Positions 21,240 to 32,022 are shown, counted from the stretch's first letter. The stretch: DNA of 64,000 nt from JBQQPY01 sp052258065 (GCA_052258065.1 JBQQPY010000002.1:682001-746000), one strand, 5' to 3'. Notes: generated from the letters alone by a model not told the origin. Program-made: numbers and translations.

Positions 21240-22115
21240 AAGATATTTTAAATTTATATTATAAATAGTGAAATGCTAATCAATTACTCTTAGCGTTTAT
21301 CTAGTCGCGTTATGTCTGCCAAGAAATGCGTTCACTTCGAAATATCTCAATCTTATGAAGATGACGATTCAAGAATTCGCCGATCAACAGATTGAGTTCA
21401 ATTGCGGCTATATTTGGCCAACTGTCATGCTTCGGCGTATGAATGCATGCAAAACGACTCTATCAGGCCTTTAGTCTGATCCAGCGAAAAGCTGAATACA
21501 ACAAGCCTGAGCCTATGGATTTTGAGATTTTTCATGAGCAATATAATTCCGTATGCTTAAAGATATTGTATTCAGATATCTTTAAGACAGTGCCCCAATC
21601 GACCCTGGTTCTATGCTCGTTATATGCTAAGTTACTTTAGTTGGCCGACGACTCGCTAGCATCCTACTGCTCCTGAAAATATCACATCTCTCTCAGCCGT
21701 TTGTATTAATGGTTCTTTCGAACAGCTTTCCCATGCCTTAAGGGATCGGAATCACGATCCAACATCCGGTCATATCACTCATTTACTCGGTTTATGGCTC
21801 AGGACTGCCTGAAATTTTTATTCTAAAAAACAATAGTTTACCAGATCGCTCTTGCCGACACCGATTTGTGAAATCTTGGCTAATGCCTTACTACTTACTC
21901 TCTTTACACGTTTAATGGGCGTACTGCAATTCAACAAAATTCATGCATCCACAACTTTCTATTCGGCATGCTTATTCTTGCTGACTTCCGCCTTAAATTT
22001 CGCTCTTTTTTAACTTAAGGGTAATAATGTATTCTCCAATTCCTCTGTTTTGAGAAATTTCTTTAACTCTAGCACATATACTGCCACCGCAACTTTTTAC
22101 TTGTTAAGTTGTTAA
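21240..22115 (-). mobile_element. IS630-like type B remnant
   Basis: Homologous to the copies at 10890-12010 and 14505-15310, in the same orientation, from the transposase C-terminal end at about 21260 to the N-terminal part at about 22110. Frames are broken throughout. The plus-strand frame at 21443-21640 is antisense and not a gene. Confidence 0.55.
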
Positions 22116-22753
22116 TATAACTACAGTTTAATGCAAAATCCTCAAGACAAGGAAAAACGAACTAAAAATACTTGATTATGCATATTGCTCAGCTAACCTC
22201 AATAGGCTCTATAGAATTATGGATTTTTTCAAAGTCGCCACTATAATCACCCAAATTAGGCCAGATAACAAGTCGTATATTAGCCAAGAATTGTATGGTA
22301 AGTCCCGTCTTGCATTTTTAGATTTTCCAGCAAAAGTATTCATCTACTTGAAAATTTTCTATTCCCAGTGTAGCTCAAGCTTGAGTAGATAAGGGACAGG
22401 AAAGTATGATCAAATACATGATATTTAAAATCTCACGCTCTAAGTTAATAAACACTCTGACTATCTATATTTTTGAAAAGTAAATAATTTATTTATATTT
22501 TCAGTAAAATAAAAAAATTAGGTGCGGAATAATAGGTAAATAAACATAGAGTTTATTATGTCTAAGTTGACAAAAGGTTATAAAAAGGAGTAGAAAGTCC
22601 TACGCAATAGGCGCGTATATTATCTTATTACTATATGTCTTTTATGTCTTTTACGATTTCTTAACTCCCTTCACGTAAATTGATGTGATGCATAAGACTG
22701 CCTATGCCAAAGAGCAGGCCGTAAATCGCTACTTTTAATGAGTAACATAAAGA
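22116..22753. other. AT-rich region upstream of the nuo operon
   Basis: Contains an inverted fragment of the AT-rich dispersed repeat at about 22380-22545 (with ATATTTTTGAAAAGTAAAT). After that come some 200 bases leading to nuoA that have no homology I can name. A TTGACA at 22567-22572 is present but no well-spaced -10 hexamer follows, so I do not call a promoter. The nuo regulator genes found upstream in E. coli (lrhA side) are absent. Confidence 0.4.
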
Positions 22754-23182
22754 ATGTCGATAACCACTGAGATTACTGCTCATTATTGGGCTTTTGCCGT
22801 ATTTCTCCTAGGTGCACTAGGACTATGCGCGCTCATGCTCACCGGAGGCTATCTACTAGGCGGTCGCGCTCGCGCGCGATCGAAAAACATGCCGTTTGAA
22901 TCCGGAATCAATCCGGTCGGCACCACGAGATTGCGTCTTTCAGCTAAATTCTATCTTGTAGCAATGTTTTTCGTTATTTTCGACGTTGAAGCCCTTTATT
23001 TATATGCCTGGGCCACCGCCATCCACGAGGCAGGCTGGATAGGCTTTATCGAAGCAACCATTTTCATTTTTATCCTGTTAGCAGATTTAGTTTACTTAGT
23101 CCGTATTGGCGCGCTTGATTGGACGCCGGAACGTTCCCGGCGCTTGTACCGAGCAGGCCCGATTGACAACTTTCCCCTGTAA
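22754..23182 (+). CDS. nuoA: NADH-quinone oxidoreductase subunit A
   Basis: First gene of the complex I operon. This 142-residue membrane subunit has three predicted helices (about 15-35, 70-92 and 97-118). It helps form the junction between the membrane arm and the quinone site together with NuoH, NuoJ and NuoK. It matches E. coli NuoA through the central SKNMPFESGINPVG loop and the SAKFYLVAMFFVIFDVE helix, whose acidic residues are conserved in the family. The gene begins ATG TCG with an AAAGAA-type weak binding site upstream. Next gene nuoB starts 25 bases downstream. Confidence 0.97.
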   Translation: MSITTEITAHYWAFAVFLLGALGLCALMLTGGYLLGGRARARSKNMPFESGINPVGTTRLRLSAKFYLVAMFFVIFDVEALYLYAWATAIHEAGWIGFIEATIFIFILLADLVYLVRIGALDWTPERSRRLYRAGPIDNFPL

Positions 23183-23207
23183 TCAAGAGTAACAGCGAGG
23201 CAGAACA

Positions 23208-23882
23208 ATGGATTATACCCTCACCCGTTTGGAGCCGGACGGCGATAAAGAGCGGTATCCCCTACAAAAACAGGAAATCGTGGCGGATCCGCTAGAACAG
23301 AATTTTCATCGCAGTATTTATCTCAATAAGCTTGAGAGTGCGCTGCACAATGCAGTGAACTGGGGACGCGGCAATTCTCTTTGGCCGTATAATTTCGGCC
23401 TCTCCTGCTGCTATGTTGAAATGACCACCTCGTTTACCGCTGTGCACGACGTAGCTCGCTTCGGGTCAGAAGTCATTCGCGCCTCACCGCGACAAGCGGA
23501 TTTCATGGTGATAGCAGGCACTCCTTTCACCAAGATGGCCCCCGTTATCCAGCGTCTGTATGATCAAATGCTAGAGCCGAAATGGGTTATCTCAATGGGT
23601 GCCTGCGCCAATTCCGGCGGGATGTACGATATTTACTCCGTAGTACAGGGGGTTGATAAATTTCTGCCGGTAGACGTCTACATTCCCGGCTGTCCGCCGC
23701 GCCCTGAAGCCTACATCCAAGCGCTGCTGCTGCTTCAAGAGTCTATTGGAAAAGAACGCCGTCCTCTTTCCTGGGTCATGGGCGATCAGGGTGTCTATCG
23801 CGCTAATATGAACTCCGAACGTCAACGTAAGCACGATGAGCGCATCGCGGTCACCCACCTGCGCATGCCTGACGAGGTTTAA
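23208..23882 (+). CDS. nuoB: NADH-quinone oxidoreductase subunit B
   Basis: Peripheral subunit of complex I that binds the terminal [4Fe-4S] cluster N2, the direct electron donor to quinone. The 224-residue product carries the tandem-cysteine motif GLSCCYVEMT, a third ligand in GACANSGG and the fourth in PGCPPRPEA, as expected. A GAGGCAGAACA leader places a binding site 8 bases before the ATG. The C-terminal tail after LSWVMGD is charged, as in E. coli. An 83-base spacer separates it from nuoCD; no gene is in the spacer. Confidence 0.97.
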   Translation: MDYTLTRLEPDGDKERYPLQKQEIVADPLEQNFHRSIYLNKLESALHNAVNWGRGNSLWPYNFGLSCCYVEMTTSFTAVHDVARFGSEVIRASPRQADFMVIAGTPFTKMAPVIQRLYDQMLEPKWVISMGACANSGGMYDIYSVVQGVDKFLPVDVYIPGCPPRPEAYIQALLLLQESIGKERRPLSWVMGDQGVYRANMNSERQRKHDERIAVTHLRMPDEV

Positions 23883-23965
23883 AGCGCGGATAGGTAATAC
23901 TGGCTGTGTCTTAATAGTACGGTAGTCGGCATGCGCCGGCACAGTTCAAGGTGGTAAAGACAACC

Positions 23966-25765
23966 ATGAAAGAGTTGATAACGCAAAATTCCGCCATGTC
24001 GACCTGGCAAACACAAGATCATCTTGATGATCCCGTGATTGGCGAGTTGCGTAACTATTTCGGTCCGGACGCATTTAGCGTGCAACCCACCCGTATCGGC
24101 ATTCCAGTCGTGTGGGTTAATCGCGAGCAGATCCTCGACGTGCTTCCCTTTTTAAAAAAGTTGCCGAAACCTTACTTAATGCTCTATGATTTGCACGGAG
24201 TAGACGAAAGCCTGCGCACCCACCGGCTGGGCCTACCAGCGGCGGACTTTACCGTTTTCTATCATCTAATTTCTATCGATCGCAATCGTGATATCATGCT
24301 AAAGGTGGCATTGCAGGAAAAAGACCTGCGCCTATCCACCTGCACCTGCATTTTCCCCAATGCCAACTGGTATGAGCGCGAAACTTGGGAAATGTTCGGC
24401 ATAACCTTCGACGGCCACCCGCACCTAACCCGCATTATGATGCCGAAAAGCTGGGAAGGGCATCCGCTACGTAAATATTATCCGGCGCGCGCTACTGAAT
24501 TCGATCCTTTCGTCCTCACCAAGCAAAAAGAAGATTTAGAGATGGAAGGGCTGACCTTCAAGCCAGAAGAATGGGGCATGAAGCGCGGCACAGACAACGA
24601 GGATTTCATGTTCCTCAATCTCGGGCCGAATCACCCCTCCGTCCACGGCGCCTTCCGCATCATACTGCAGCTAGACGGTGAAGAGATCGTCGATTGCGTG
24701 CCCGATATTGGTTATCATCATCGCGGCGCCGAAAAGATGGGCGAGCGCCAGTCCTGGCACAGCTATATCCCCTATACCGACCGCGTCGAATATCTCGGCG
24801 GCTGCGTCAACGAAATGCCTTATGTCTTGGCGGTGGAAAAGCTTGCGGGCATCGTGGTGTCCGACCGCGTCAACGTAATCCGGATAATGCTGTCGGAGCT
24901 GTTTCGTATCAACAGCCATTTGCTGTATATTAGTACTTATATTCAGGACATCGGAGGGATGACACCGGTCTTCCTGGCGTTTACCGACCGTCAAAAAATT
25001 TATGATGTCGTCGAGGCAATTACCGGTTTTCGCATGCATCCTGCCTGGTTCCGCATCGGAGGTGTGGCGCATGATCTGCCGCGGGGGTGGGAAGGTTTGC
25101 TGCGCGAATTCCTAGACTGGATGCCGAAGCGCCTAGACAGCTATGTCAAAGCGGCACTGAGAAATAGTATTCTGCGAGCCCGCGCCGAGGGAGTCGCCGT
25201 CTACGGAGCAAAAGAAGCGCTGGACTGGGGCGTGACCGGCGCGGCGCTACGCGCTACCGGCATTGATTTTGATGTGCGTAAATGGCGGCCCTATTCTGGT
25301 TATGAAAACTTCGATTTCGAGGTGCCGGTGGGCAACGGCATTAGCGACTGCTACAGCCGAGTAATGCTGAAAGTAGAAGAGATGCGCCAAAGCCTGCGCA
25401 TCCTCAAGCAGTGCCTGAATAATATGCCGGAAGGGCCGTTTAAGACAAACCATCCTCTGACGACACCGCCGCCGAAAGAACGCACGTTGCAGCATATCGA
25501 GACGCTTATCACGCACTTCTTGCAGGTTTCCTGGGGGCCGGTGATACCGGCTAATGAATCATTTCAAATGATTGAGGCCACCAAGGGCATTAACAGCTAT
25601 TATCTGACCAGCGATGGCAGCACGATGAGTTACCGGACTCGTATCCGCACGCCCAGTTTTGCTCATCTTCAGCAGATCCCTTCGGTTATTCGCGGCAGCT
25701 TGGTATCGGATTTAATCGTATATCTAGGCAGTATTGATTTCGTTATGTCAGATGTGGACCGCTAA
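23966..25765 (+). CDS. nuoC: NADH-quinone oxidoreductase fused subunit C/D
   Basis: A single 599-residue protein joins the NuoC domain (about 1-190) to NuoD (about 205-599), the fused form typical of enterobacteria (also written nuoCD). NuoD lines the quinone pocket. Its segments NLGPNHPSVHGAFR, DIGYHHRGAEKMGE, FRMHPAWFRIGG and the C-terminal YLGSIDFVMSDVDR are intact. The start is taken at ATG 23966: a good AAGGTGG site at 23948-23954 overlaps the alternative GTG at 23951, which therefore is not used. The linker EEWGMKRGTDNEDFM is conserved. nuoE follows after two bases, which suggests translational coupling. Confidence 0.96.
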   Translation: MKELITQNSAMSTWQTQDHLDDPVIGELRNYFGPDAFSVQPTRIGIPVVWVNREQILDVLPFLKKLPKPYLMLYDLHGVDESLRTHRLGLPAADFTVFYHLISIDRNRDIMLKVALQEKDLRLSTCTCIFPNANWYERETWEMFGITFDGHPHLTRIMMPKSWEGHPLRKYYPARATEFDPFVLTKQKEDLEMEGLTFKPEEWGMKRGTDNEDFMFLNLGPNHPSVHGAFRIILQLDGEEIVDCVPDIGYHHRGAEKMGERQSWHSYIPYTDRVEYLGGCVNEMPYVLAVEKLAGIVVSDRVNVIRIMLSELFRINSHLLYISTYIQDIGGMTPVFLAFTDRQKIYDVVEAITGFRMHPAWFRIGGVAHDLPRGWEGLLREFLDWMPKRLDSYVKAALRNSILRARAEGVAVYGAKEALDWGVTGAALRATGIDFDVRKWRPYSGYENFDFEVPVGNGISDCYSRVMLKVEEMRQSLRILKQCLNNMPEGPFKTNHPLTTPPPKERTLQHIETLITHFLQVSWGPVIPANESFQMIEATKGINSYYLTSDGSTMSYRTRIRTPSFAHLQQIPSVIRGSLVSDLIVYLGSIDFVMSDVDR

Positions 25766-25767
25766 TT

Positions 25768-26301
25768 ATGCAGCAACAGCAAGACACCCTAAAACATACT
25801 GTGGCGGCTATGCTGGATACCACCAGCGAAACGTTTGAGCTGAGTCGCGAGGAGCGCGAAGCTATCGAGCATGAGAAGCATTATTACGAGGATGCGCGCG
25901 CCGTCTCAATTGAAGCGCTAAAAATCGTGCAGGAGAATCGCCGCTGGGTTCCAGACGGCGCTATCGCGGCTATCGCTCAGGTGCTCGACATCCCTGCTAG
26001 GGATGTCGAGGGGGTCGCCACTTTTTACAGCCAGATTTTCCGTCAGCCGGTGGGGCGCCACGTTATCCGCTATTGTGATAGCGTAGTCTGCTATATTATG
26101 GGTTATCAGCGGATCCAAGCCGCTCTCGAGCAATCGCTGAATATCAAGCCTGGCCAGACAACGCTCGATGACCAGTTTACCCTGCTGCCCACATGCTGTT
26201 TAGGCAATTGTGATAAGGGCCCAATCCTGATGGTAGATGAAGATACCTACGTGCATCTGACACCGGAAGGCATAAGTCCGCTGCTGGATCAATATCGATG
26301 A
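25768..26301 (+). CDS. nuoE: NADH-quinone oxidoreductase subunit E
   Basis: Part of the NADH-input module with NuoF and NuoG. The 177-residue thioredoxin-like protein binds the [2Fe-2S] cluster N1a through cysteines in RYCDSVVC and TCCLGNC, all present. It is about ten residues longer at the N terminus than E. coli NuoE (166). The ATG at 25768 follows nuoCD by two bases. An internal Met at residue 15 could also serve. Its stop overlaps the nuoF start in ATGA (26298-26301). Confidence 0.96.
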   Translation: MQQQQDTLKHTVAAMLDTTSETFELSREEREAIEHEKHYYEDARAVSIEALKIVQENRRWVPDGAIAAIAQVLDIPARDVEGVATFYSQIFRQPVGRHVIRYCDSVVCYIMGYQRIQAALEQSLNIKPGQTTLDDQFTLLPTCCLGNCDKGPILMVDEDTYVHLTPEGISPLLDQYR

Positions 26302-27647
26302 CTAAAACCTTTATTCGCACCACGGAAATGCATCCCTTGACCTGGCGGCTGCGCGATGACCGCCAGCCCGTGTGGCTGGAAGAATATCAAAGAAAAAATG
26401 GCTATGTCGGTGCGCGTAAGGCATTAAGTGGCATGGCGCAGGACAATATCGTCACGCTGGTCAAAGATTCCGGCCTTAAAGGGCGCGGCGGCGCTGGCTT
26501 TTCTACCGGGCTTAAGTGGAGCCTGATGCCGAAAAATCCCACTATGAACATTCGCTATTTGCTCTGCAATGCCGATGAAATGGAACCGGGTACCTATAAA
26601 GACCGTCTGTTGATGGAGCAATTGCCTCATCTGCTGGTCGAGGGGATGCTGATCGCCGCCTACGCGCTGAAAGCCTACCGCGGCTATATTTTCCTGCGTG
26701 GCGAGTACATCGAGGCGGCAGCACACTTACGCCGCGCGATAGCTGAGGCCTCTAAAGCCCGCTGGCTAGGAAAAAATATTCTAGGTAGCGGATTTGATTT
26801 TGAGCTTATCATACATACCGGCGCTGGCCGCTATATCTGCGGTGAAGAGACAGCACTTATCAACTCGCTGGAAGGCCGCCGCGCTAATCCGCGCTCTAAA
26901 CCGCCGTTTCCTGCCTGCGCTGGCGCCTGGGGTAAACCTACCTGTGTTAATAACGTCGAGACCTTATGCAACGTTCCAGCTATCCTTGAGCATGGAGTCG
27001 CTTGGTATCAAGCGATTAACGCTGGTAAGAGCAACGACGCTGGCACTAAGCTCATGGGTTTCTCGGGCCGCGTAAAAAACCCCGGGGTCTGGGAGCTGCC
27101 ATTCGGCATTACAGCGCGCGAGATTCTAGAGGATTACGCCGGCGGCATGCACGATGGTCTGACTCTGAAAGCCTGGCAGCCCGGCGGCGCCAGCACCGAT
27201 TTCCTAACTCAGGATCATCTGGATCTGCCCATGGACTTCGAGAATATCGGCAAAGCAGGTAGCAGACTCGGCACCGCATTAGCGATGGCGGTGGATAACG
27301 AGATCAATATGGTATCGTTAACGCGTAATCTAGAAGAATTTTTTGCCCGCGAATCCTGCGGCTGGTGTACGCCCTGCCGCGATGGGCTGCCGTGGAGCGT
27401 AAAACTATTGCGCGCCCTAGAAAGCGGCAAAGGCCAGCCGGAAGATATTAAAATCTTGGAACAGTTATGCCGCTTCCTTGGCCCTGGTAAAACATTCTGC
27501 GCTCATGCACCGGGGGCAGTAGAGCCGCTGCAAAGCGCGATTAAGTATTTCCGCTCCGAGTTTGAGGCAGGTATCAGTGCCGACTTACTGTGCAATACCC
27601 GCGCTATTGCCGGTGTGCAGCCTAACCTATTAAAAGCACGCTGGTAA
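26298..27647 (+). CDS. nuoF: NADH-quinone oxidoreductase subunit F
   Basis: The 449-residue subunit that binds NADH and FMN and passes electrons to cluster N3. The glycine-rich nucleotide site GRGGAGFSTGLKW (about residues 62-74), the FMN-contacting ICGEETALINSLEGRR stretch and the N3 ligands in ESCGWCTPCRDG plus a later cysteine in FCAHAPG are all visible. Length and sequence match E. coli (445). It overlaps nuoE by 4 bases. A 96-base gap without a gene separates it from nuoG. Confidence 0.97.
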   Translation: MTKTFIRTTEMHPLTWRLRDDRQPVWLEEYQRKNGYVGARKALSGMAQDNIVTLVKDSGLKGRGGAGFSTGLKWSLMPKNPTMNIRYLLCNADEMEPGTYKDRLLMEQLPHLLVEGMLIAAYALKAYRGYIFLRGEYIEAAAHLRRAIAEASKARWLGKNILGSGFDFELIIHTGAGRYICGEETALINSLEGRRANPRSKPPFPACAGAWGKPTCVNNVETLCNVPAILEHGVAWYQAINAGKSNDAGTKLMGFSGRVKNPGVWELPFGITAREILEDYAGGMHDGLTLKAWQPGGASTDFLTQDHLDLPMDFENIGKAGSRLGTALAMAVDNEINMVSLTRNLEEFFARESCGWCTPCRDGLPWSVKLLRALESGKGQPEDIKILEQLCRFLGPGKTFCAHAPGAVEPLQSAIKYFRSEFEAGISADLLCNTRAIAGVQPNLLKARW

Positions 27648-27743
27648 TCATTCATACTGCAACAGCGGATCAGACGGACGGACGCGCTTTGCGCCCTCAA
27701 TACATTTTTATTCACGCTCGTCTTTGGCGGGCCTCACCTGAGT

Positions 27744-30481
27744 ATGCTGACTGTGGCTACCATTCATGTAGACGGAAAAGAGTACAAGGTTAACGGGTCT
27801 GACAACCTTCTGGAGGCCTGCCTGTCCCTTGGCCTTGATATTCCTTACTTTTGCTGGCATCCGGCGCTGGGCAGCGTTGGATCTTGCCGACAGTGCGCGG
27901 TCAAGCAATACCAAAATGCTGAGGATATTCGCGGTCGGCTGGTAATGTCCTGTATGACGCCCGCAGCCGACGGGAACTTTATCTCCATCGCTGACGATGA
28001 AGCAAAAGAGTTTCGTCAGAGCGTAGTTGAGTGCCTGATGACCAACCATCCGCACGATTGCCCAGTCTGTGAAGAGGGCGGCAACTGCCACCTCCAGGAT
28101 ATGACGGTCATGACCGGCCAGAATTTCCGCCGCTACCGTTTTACTAAGCGCACCCACACCAATCAATATCTGGGGCCGTTTATTTCCCATGAGATGAACC
28201 GCTGCATCGCGTGCTATCGCTGTGTCCGCTACTATAAAGATTATGCCGACGGAGACGATCTCGGCGTTTATGGCACTCATGAGAATGTCTATTTCGGCCG
28301 TTATCAGGAGGGGCCTCTGGAGAGCGAGTTTTCCGGCAATCTGGTGGAAATTTGTCCAACTGGCGTATTCACCGACAAAACGCATTCGAAGCGCTATAGC
28401 CGTAAATGGGATATGCAGTTCGCTCCTAGCGTTTGCCAGCAGTGCAGCCTTGGCTGTAACACCAGCCCCGGCGAACGCTATGGCGAGCTGTGCCGTATTG
28501 AAAACCGCTACAACGGCAGCGTCAACCATTACTTCTTGTGCGACCGCGGACGCTTCGGCTACGGCTACGTTAATTTGAAAGACCGTCCGCGCCAGCCGCT
28601 GCAGCGCCGTGGCGACGATTGGATCGTGCTGAGCGCCGATCAAGCAATGCAGAACGCTGCAGAAACGCTGCGCCCTGTGCGTAAAATAATCGGAATCGGC
28701 TCACCACGCGCCAGCATCGAAAGCAATTTCGCCTTGCGCGAACTAGTGGGGCTGAGAATTTCTACACCGGGATTGCCGGTGGCGAACAAGGTCGGTTAGC
28801 GCTAATGCTCAATATCCTGCGTGACGGCGGCATCCGCACTCCATCACTGCGTGAGATAGAAAGTTATGACGCTATACTGGTGCTAGGAGAGGATTTGACC
28901 CAGACCGGTGCGCGCATGGCCCTAGCTGTGCGTCAGGCCGTGAAAGGCAAGGCGCGCGAAATGGCTGAGGCGCAAAAAGTGGCCGATTGGCAGATAGCTG
29001 CCATCATGAACATCGGCCAGCACGCTAAACACCCGTTATTCGTAACCAACGTTGACCGTACGCGCCTGGATGATATCGCTGCTTGGAGTTACCGCGCGCC
29101 GGTAGATGACCAGGCTCGGCTTGGCTTCGCTATCGCCCATGCGCTGGATGCGTCGGCACCCGAGGTAATCGGCCTTGATGAGTCGCTCAAAGGTAAAATT
29201 GACGTGGTCGTGCAGGCGCTGGCCGGCGCCCGCAAGCCGCTTATCATCTCCGGTAGCAATGCCGGCAGCGAGGCGGTTATCGCCGCCGCCGCCAACGTCG
29301 TCCGCGCCCTAAAGGGATATGGCAGCGATGTCGGGATTAGCTTTATTGCGGCAGGCGCCAACAGTATGGGTCTGGCAATGATCGGAGGCGGCAGTCTAGA
29401 CGATGCGCTGGATGCGCTAGAGCAGGGTGCCGCAGACAGCTTGATTGTCTTAGAAAACGATCTTTACCGTCATGCACCGGCCGTGCGCATTAACGCCGCG
29501 CTAGCCAATGTCAATAACCTTATCGTAGTAGACCACCAGCGAACTGCCCTGCAGGAGAAGGCTAATCTTATCCTATCGGCAGCCAGTTTCGCCGAAAGTG
29601 ACGGTACGCTCGTCAACCAGGAGGGGCGCGCGCAGCGTTTCTTCCAGGTCTATGATCCGGCGTACTACGATGACCAGGTTATTATGCTGGAAAGCTGGCG
29701 ATGGCTGCATTCCCTGCACTCAACCTATTTAAACCGCCAGGTAGATTGGACCCAGCTTGATCATATTATCGATGCTGTGGCCGAGGCGCTGCCGCAACTG
29801 GCAGGAATCAAGCAGGCTGCACCGGATGCCAGATTTCGTATTCACGGCCAGAAACTAGCGCGCGAGCCGCACCGCTACAGCGGACGCACCGCAATACGCT
29901 CTAACATTAATGTGCACGAACCGCGCGTTCCGCAGGATGCTGATACCATGTTCGCCTTCTCCATGGAGGGCAACAATGATCCCCAGGCGCCTCGCCAGCA
30001 GATAGCGTTCGCTTGGGCGCCAGGCTGGAACTCTCCGCAGGCCTGGAATAAATTTCAGGATGAAGTGGGCGGCCATTTACGCCACGGCGATCCCGGAGTG
30101 AGGCTTCTGGAAGCGGGCGAAGACCGGCTGGGCTACTTCAGCGCTATTCCGGCAGCCTTCACGCAGACCGAGAACGGTAGCTGGCGTATTGCTCCCTACT
30201 GGCACCTATTCGGCAGTGAGGAGACCTCGCAGCGTTCTCCGGTTATCCAGGAGCGGATACCGGCGCTATATGCAACTCTAAGCCAGGCAGATGCCGCCCG
30301 GCTAGGCGTTAACAGCGGTACGCTGCTGGCCTTTACTTGCGCGGGTCTGGAACTTCGCCTCCCACTGCGGTTCAGCGATAGGCTAAGCTCAGGACAGGTT
30401 GGGCTGCCGCTAGGTTTTCCGGGCATTCCCCCGATGCTTGCGGGACAGAGCGTTGTTAATCTGCGGGAAGCCACATTATGA
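27744..30481 (+). pseudogene. nuoG: NADH-quinone oxidoreductase subunit G, one frameshift
   Basis: NuoG is the largest peripheral subunit and carries clusters N1b, N4, N5 and N7. Frame one (27744-28799) ends after 351 residues and includes the N1b motif CWHPALGSVGSC, the N5 motif HPHDCPVC, MNRCIACYRC and the N7 motif CQQCSLGC. Frame two (28805-30481, 558 residues) continues the E. coli alignment to the C terminus without other damage. The break is at the GGGG run 28748-28751: one more G restores ELVGAENFYTGIA and a continuous protein of about 911 residues (E. coli 908). GTG 27753 is an alternative start that aligns with E. coli Met1. Either a sequencing error, a very recent mutation, or a slip site read through by the cell. 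nuoH overlaps the stop by 4 bases. Confidence 0.85.
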
Positions 30482-31455
30482 GTTGGTTGACACCGGAGAT
30501 CATCTATATTCTACTGAGTGTAGTCAAGGCTGTGGTTATCCTCTTGGTCGTGGTCACCTGCGGCGCCTATATGAGCTTTGCTGAACGACGCCTTCTGGGG
30601 CTGTTTCAAAACCGCTATGGACCTAACCGTGTAGGCTGGGGCGGCTCTCTGCAGCTGCTGGCTGACGTGTTGAAGATGATGTTTAAAGAGGACTGGGTCC
30701 CGCCATTTGCCGATAGGGGCATTTTCATCCTGGCGCCAGTTATCGCCTTTACTTCATTGCTGATTACCTTTGCCATTGTGCCGGTGAAACCGACCTGGGT
30801 GGTAGCCGATTTTAATATCGGTATCCTGTTCTTTTTGATGATGGCCGGGCTGTCAGTCTATGCGGTGCTGTTTGCCGGCTGGTCGAGTAACAATAAATAC
30901 TCCCTGCTGGGCGCCATGCGCGCCTCGGCGCAGACGCTGAGCTATGAAGTATTCCTAGGCCTATCGTTGATGGGGGTAGTGGCGCAAGCCGGCTCGTTCA
31001 ATCTTAGCGCAATCGTTGAGGCACAGGCGAACGTGTGGAATGTTGTACCGCAATTCTTCGGCTTTATCACTTTTTCCCTAGCGAGCATCGCGGTCTGTCA
31101 CCGCCACCCCTTTGATCAACCGGAAGCTGAGCAGGAGCTGGCCGACGGTTACCATATCGAATACTCAGGGATGAAGTTTGGTCTGTTCTTTGTTGGCGAA
31201 TATGTCGGCATCTTGACCATTTCGGCGTTGATAGTGACGCTGTTCTTCGGCGGATGGCAGGGGCCTTGGTTACCGCCGTTTATCTGGTTTTCCGTGAAAA
31301 CCACTTTCTTTATGATGATGTTCATTCTGATCCGCGCAGCGCTACCCCGTCCGCGCTACGACCAGATCATGGGTCTAGGCTGGAAAATCTGCCTACCGCT
31401 GACGCTGTTTAATCTGTTGGGAACCGCAGCGGTTATCTTGTATAACGCACATTAA
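30478..31455 (+). CDS. nuoH: NADH-quinone oxidoreductase subunit H
   Basis: Membrane subunit that contacts the quinone channel and links the peripheral arm to the proton pumps. It is 325 residues long, as in E. coli, with eight predicted helices. The conserved loops ERRLLGLFQNRYGPNRVG and the PFDQPEAEQELADGYHIEYSGMKFG-type acidic loop are intact, as is RAALPRPRYDQIM. The ATG overlaps the nuoG stop (ATGA, 30478-30481), so its translation should depend on the second part of nuoG being translated. Confidence 0.97.
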   Translation: MSWLTPEIIYILLSVVKAVVILLVVVTCGAYMSFAERRLLGLFQNRYGPNRVGWGGSLQLLADVLKMMFKEDWVPPFADRGIFILAPVIAFTSLLITFAIVPVKPTWVVADFNIGILFFLMMAGLSVYAVLFAGWSSNNKYSLLGAMRASAQTLSYEVFLGLSLMGVVAQAGSFNLSAIVEAQANVWNVVPQFFGFITFSLASIAVCHRHPFDQPEAEQELADGYHIEYSGMKFGLFFVGEYVGILTISALIVTLFFGGWQGPWLPPFIWFSVKTTFFMMMFILIRAALPRPRYDQIMGLGWKICLPLTLFNLLGTAAVILYNAH

Positions 31456-31469
31456 ATAATAGATGAATA

Positions 31470-32012
31470 ATGACCTTAAAAGAGTTAGCGATTGGCTGCT
31501 GGACCACGCTGCGCAGTATCTGGATCATAGGCATGCAGGCGTTTAATGAGCGCGAAACCCGCATGTACCCGGACGTGCCGGTCAATCTGCCACCCCGTTT
31601 CCGCGGCCGTATCGTGCTGACGCGTGACCCTGACGGTGATGAGCGCTGTGTAGCGTGTAATCTATGTGCGGTTGCCTGTCCGGTGGGATGCATCTCGTTG
31701 CAAAAAGCGGAGACTAAAGACGGTCGCTGGTACCCGGAATTCTTTCGCATCAATTTCTCGCGCTGTATTTTCTGCGGCCTGTGCGAAGAGGCGTGTCCTA
31801 CTACAGCCATTCAGCTTACCCCAGATTTCGAGATGGGCGAGTTTAAGCGCCAGGATCTGGTGTATGAAAAAGAGGATTTACTAATTTCGGGGCCGGGTAA
31901 ATACCCGGAATATAACTTCTACCGCATGGCTGGTATAGCGATCGCCGGCAAAGATAAAGGCGAGGCAGAAAATGAAGCCAAACCTATCGACGTAAAAAGC
32001 TTACTGCCCTAA
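31470..32012 (+). CDS. nuoI: NADH-quinone oxidoreductase subunit I
   Basis: Ferredoxin-like subunit holding the two [4Fe-4S] clusters N6a and N6b on the path to N2. The 180 residues carry the two complete motifs CVACNLCAVACPVGC and CIFCGLCEEACP, and the whole protein is almost identical to E. coli NuoI, down to the C-terminal KPIDVKSLLP. It starts 14 bases after nuoH. Confidence 0.98.
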   Translation: MTLKELAIGCWTTLRSIWIIGMQAFNERETRMYPDVPVNLPPRFRGRIVLTRDPDGDERCVACNLCAVACPVGCISLQKAETKDGRWYPEFFRINFSRCIFCGLCEEACPTTAIQLTPDFEMGEFKRQDLVYEKEDLLISGPGKYPEYNFYRMAGIAIAGKDKGEAENEAKPIDVKSLLP

Positions 32013-32022
32013 GGAGATTGAC

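Noticed and set aside
23951..23965. GTG start for nuoCD
   Set aside because: The GTG is part of the AAGGTGG ribosome binding site for ATG 23966.
27708..28643. 311-codon minus-strand open frame
   Set aside because: It is entirely antisense to the conserved first half of nuoG; the Ala/Val-rich composition is what a reversed GC-rich gene gives.
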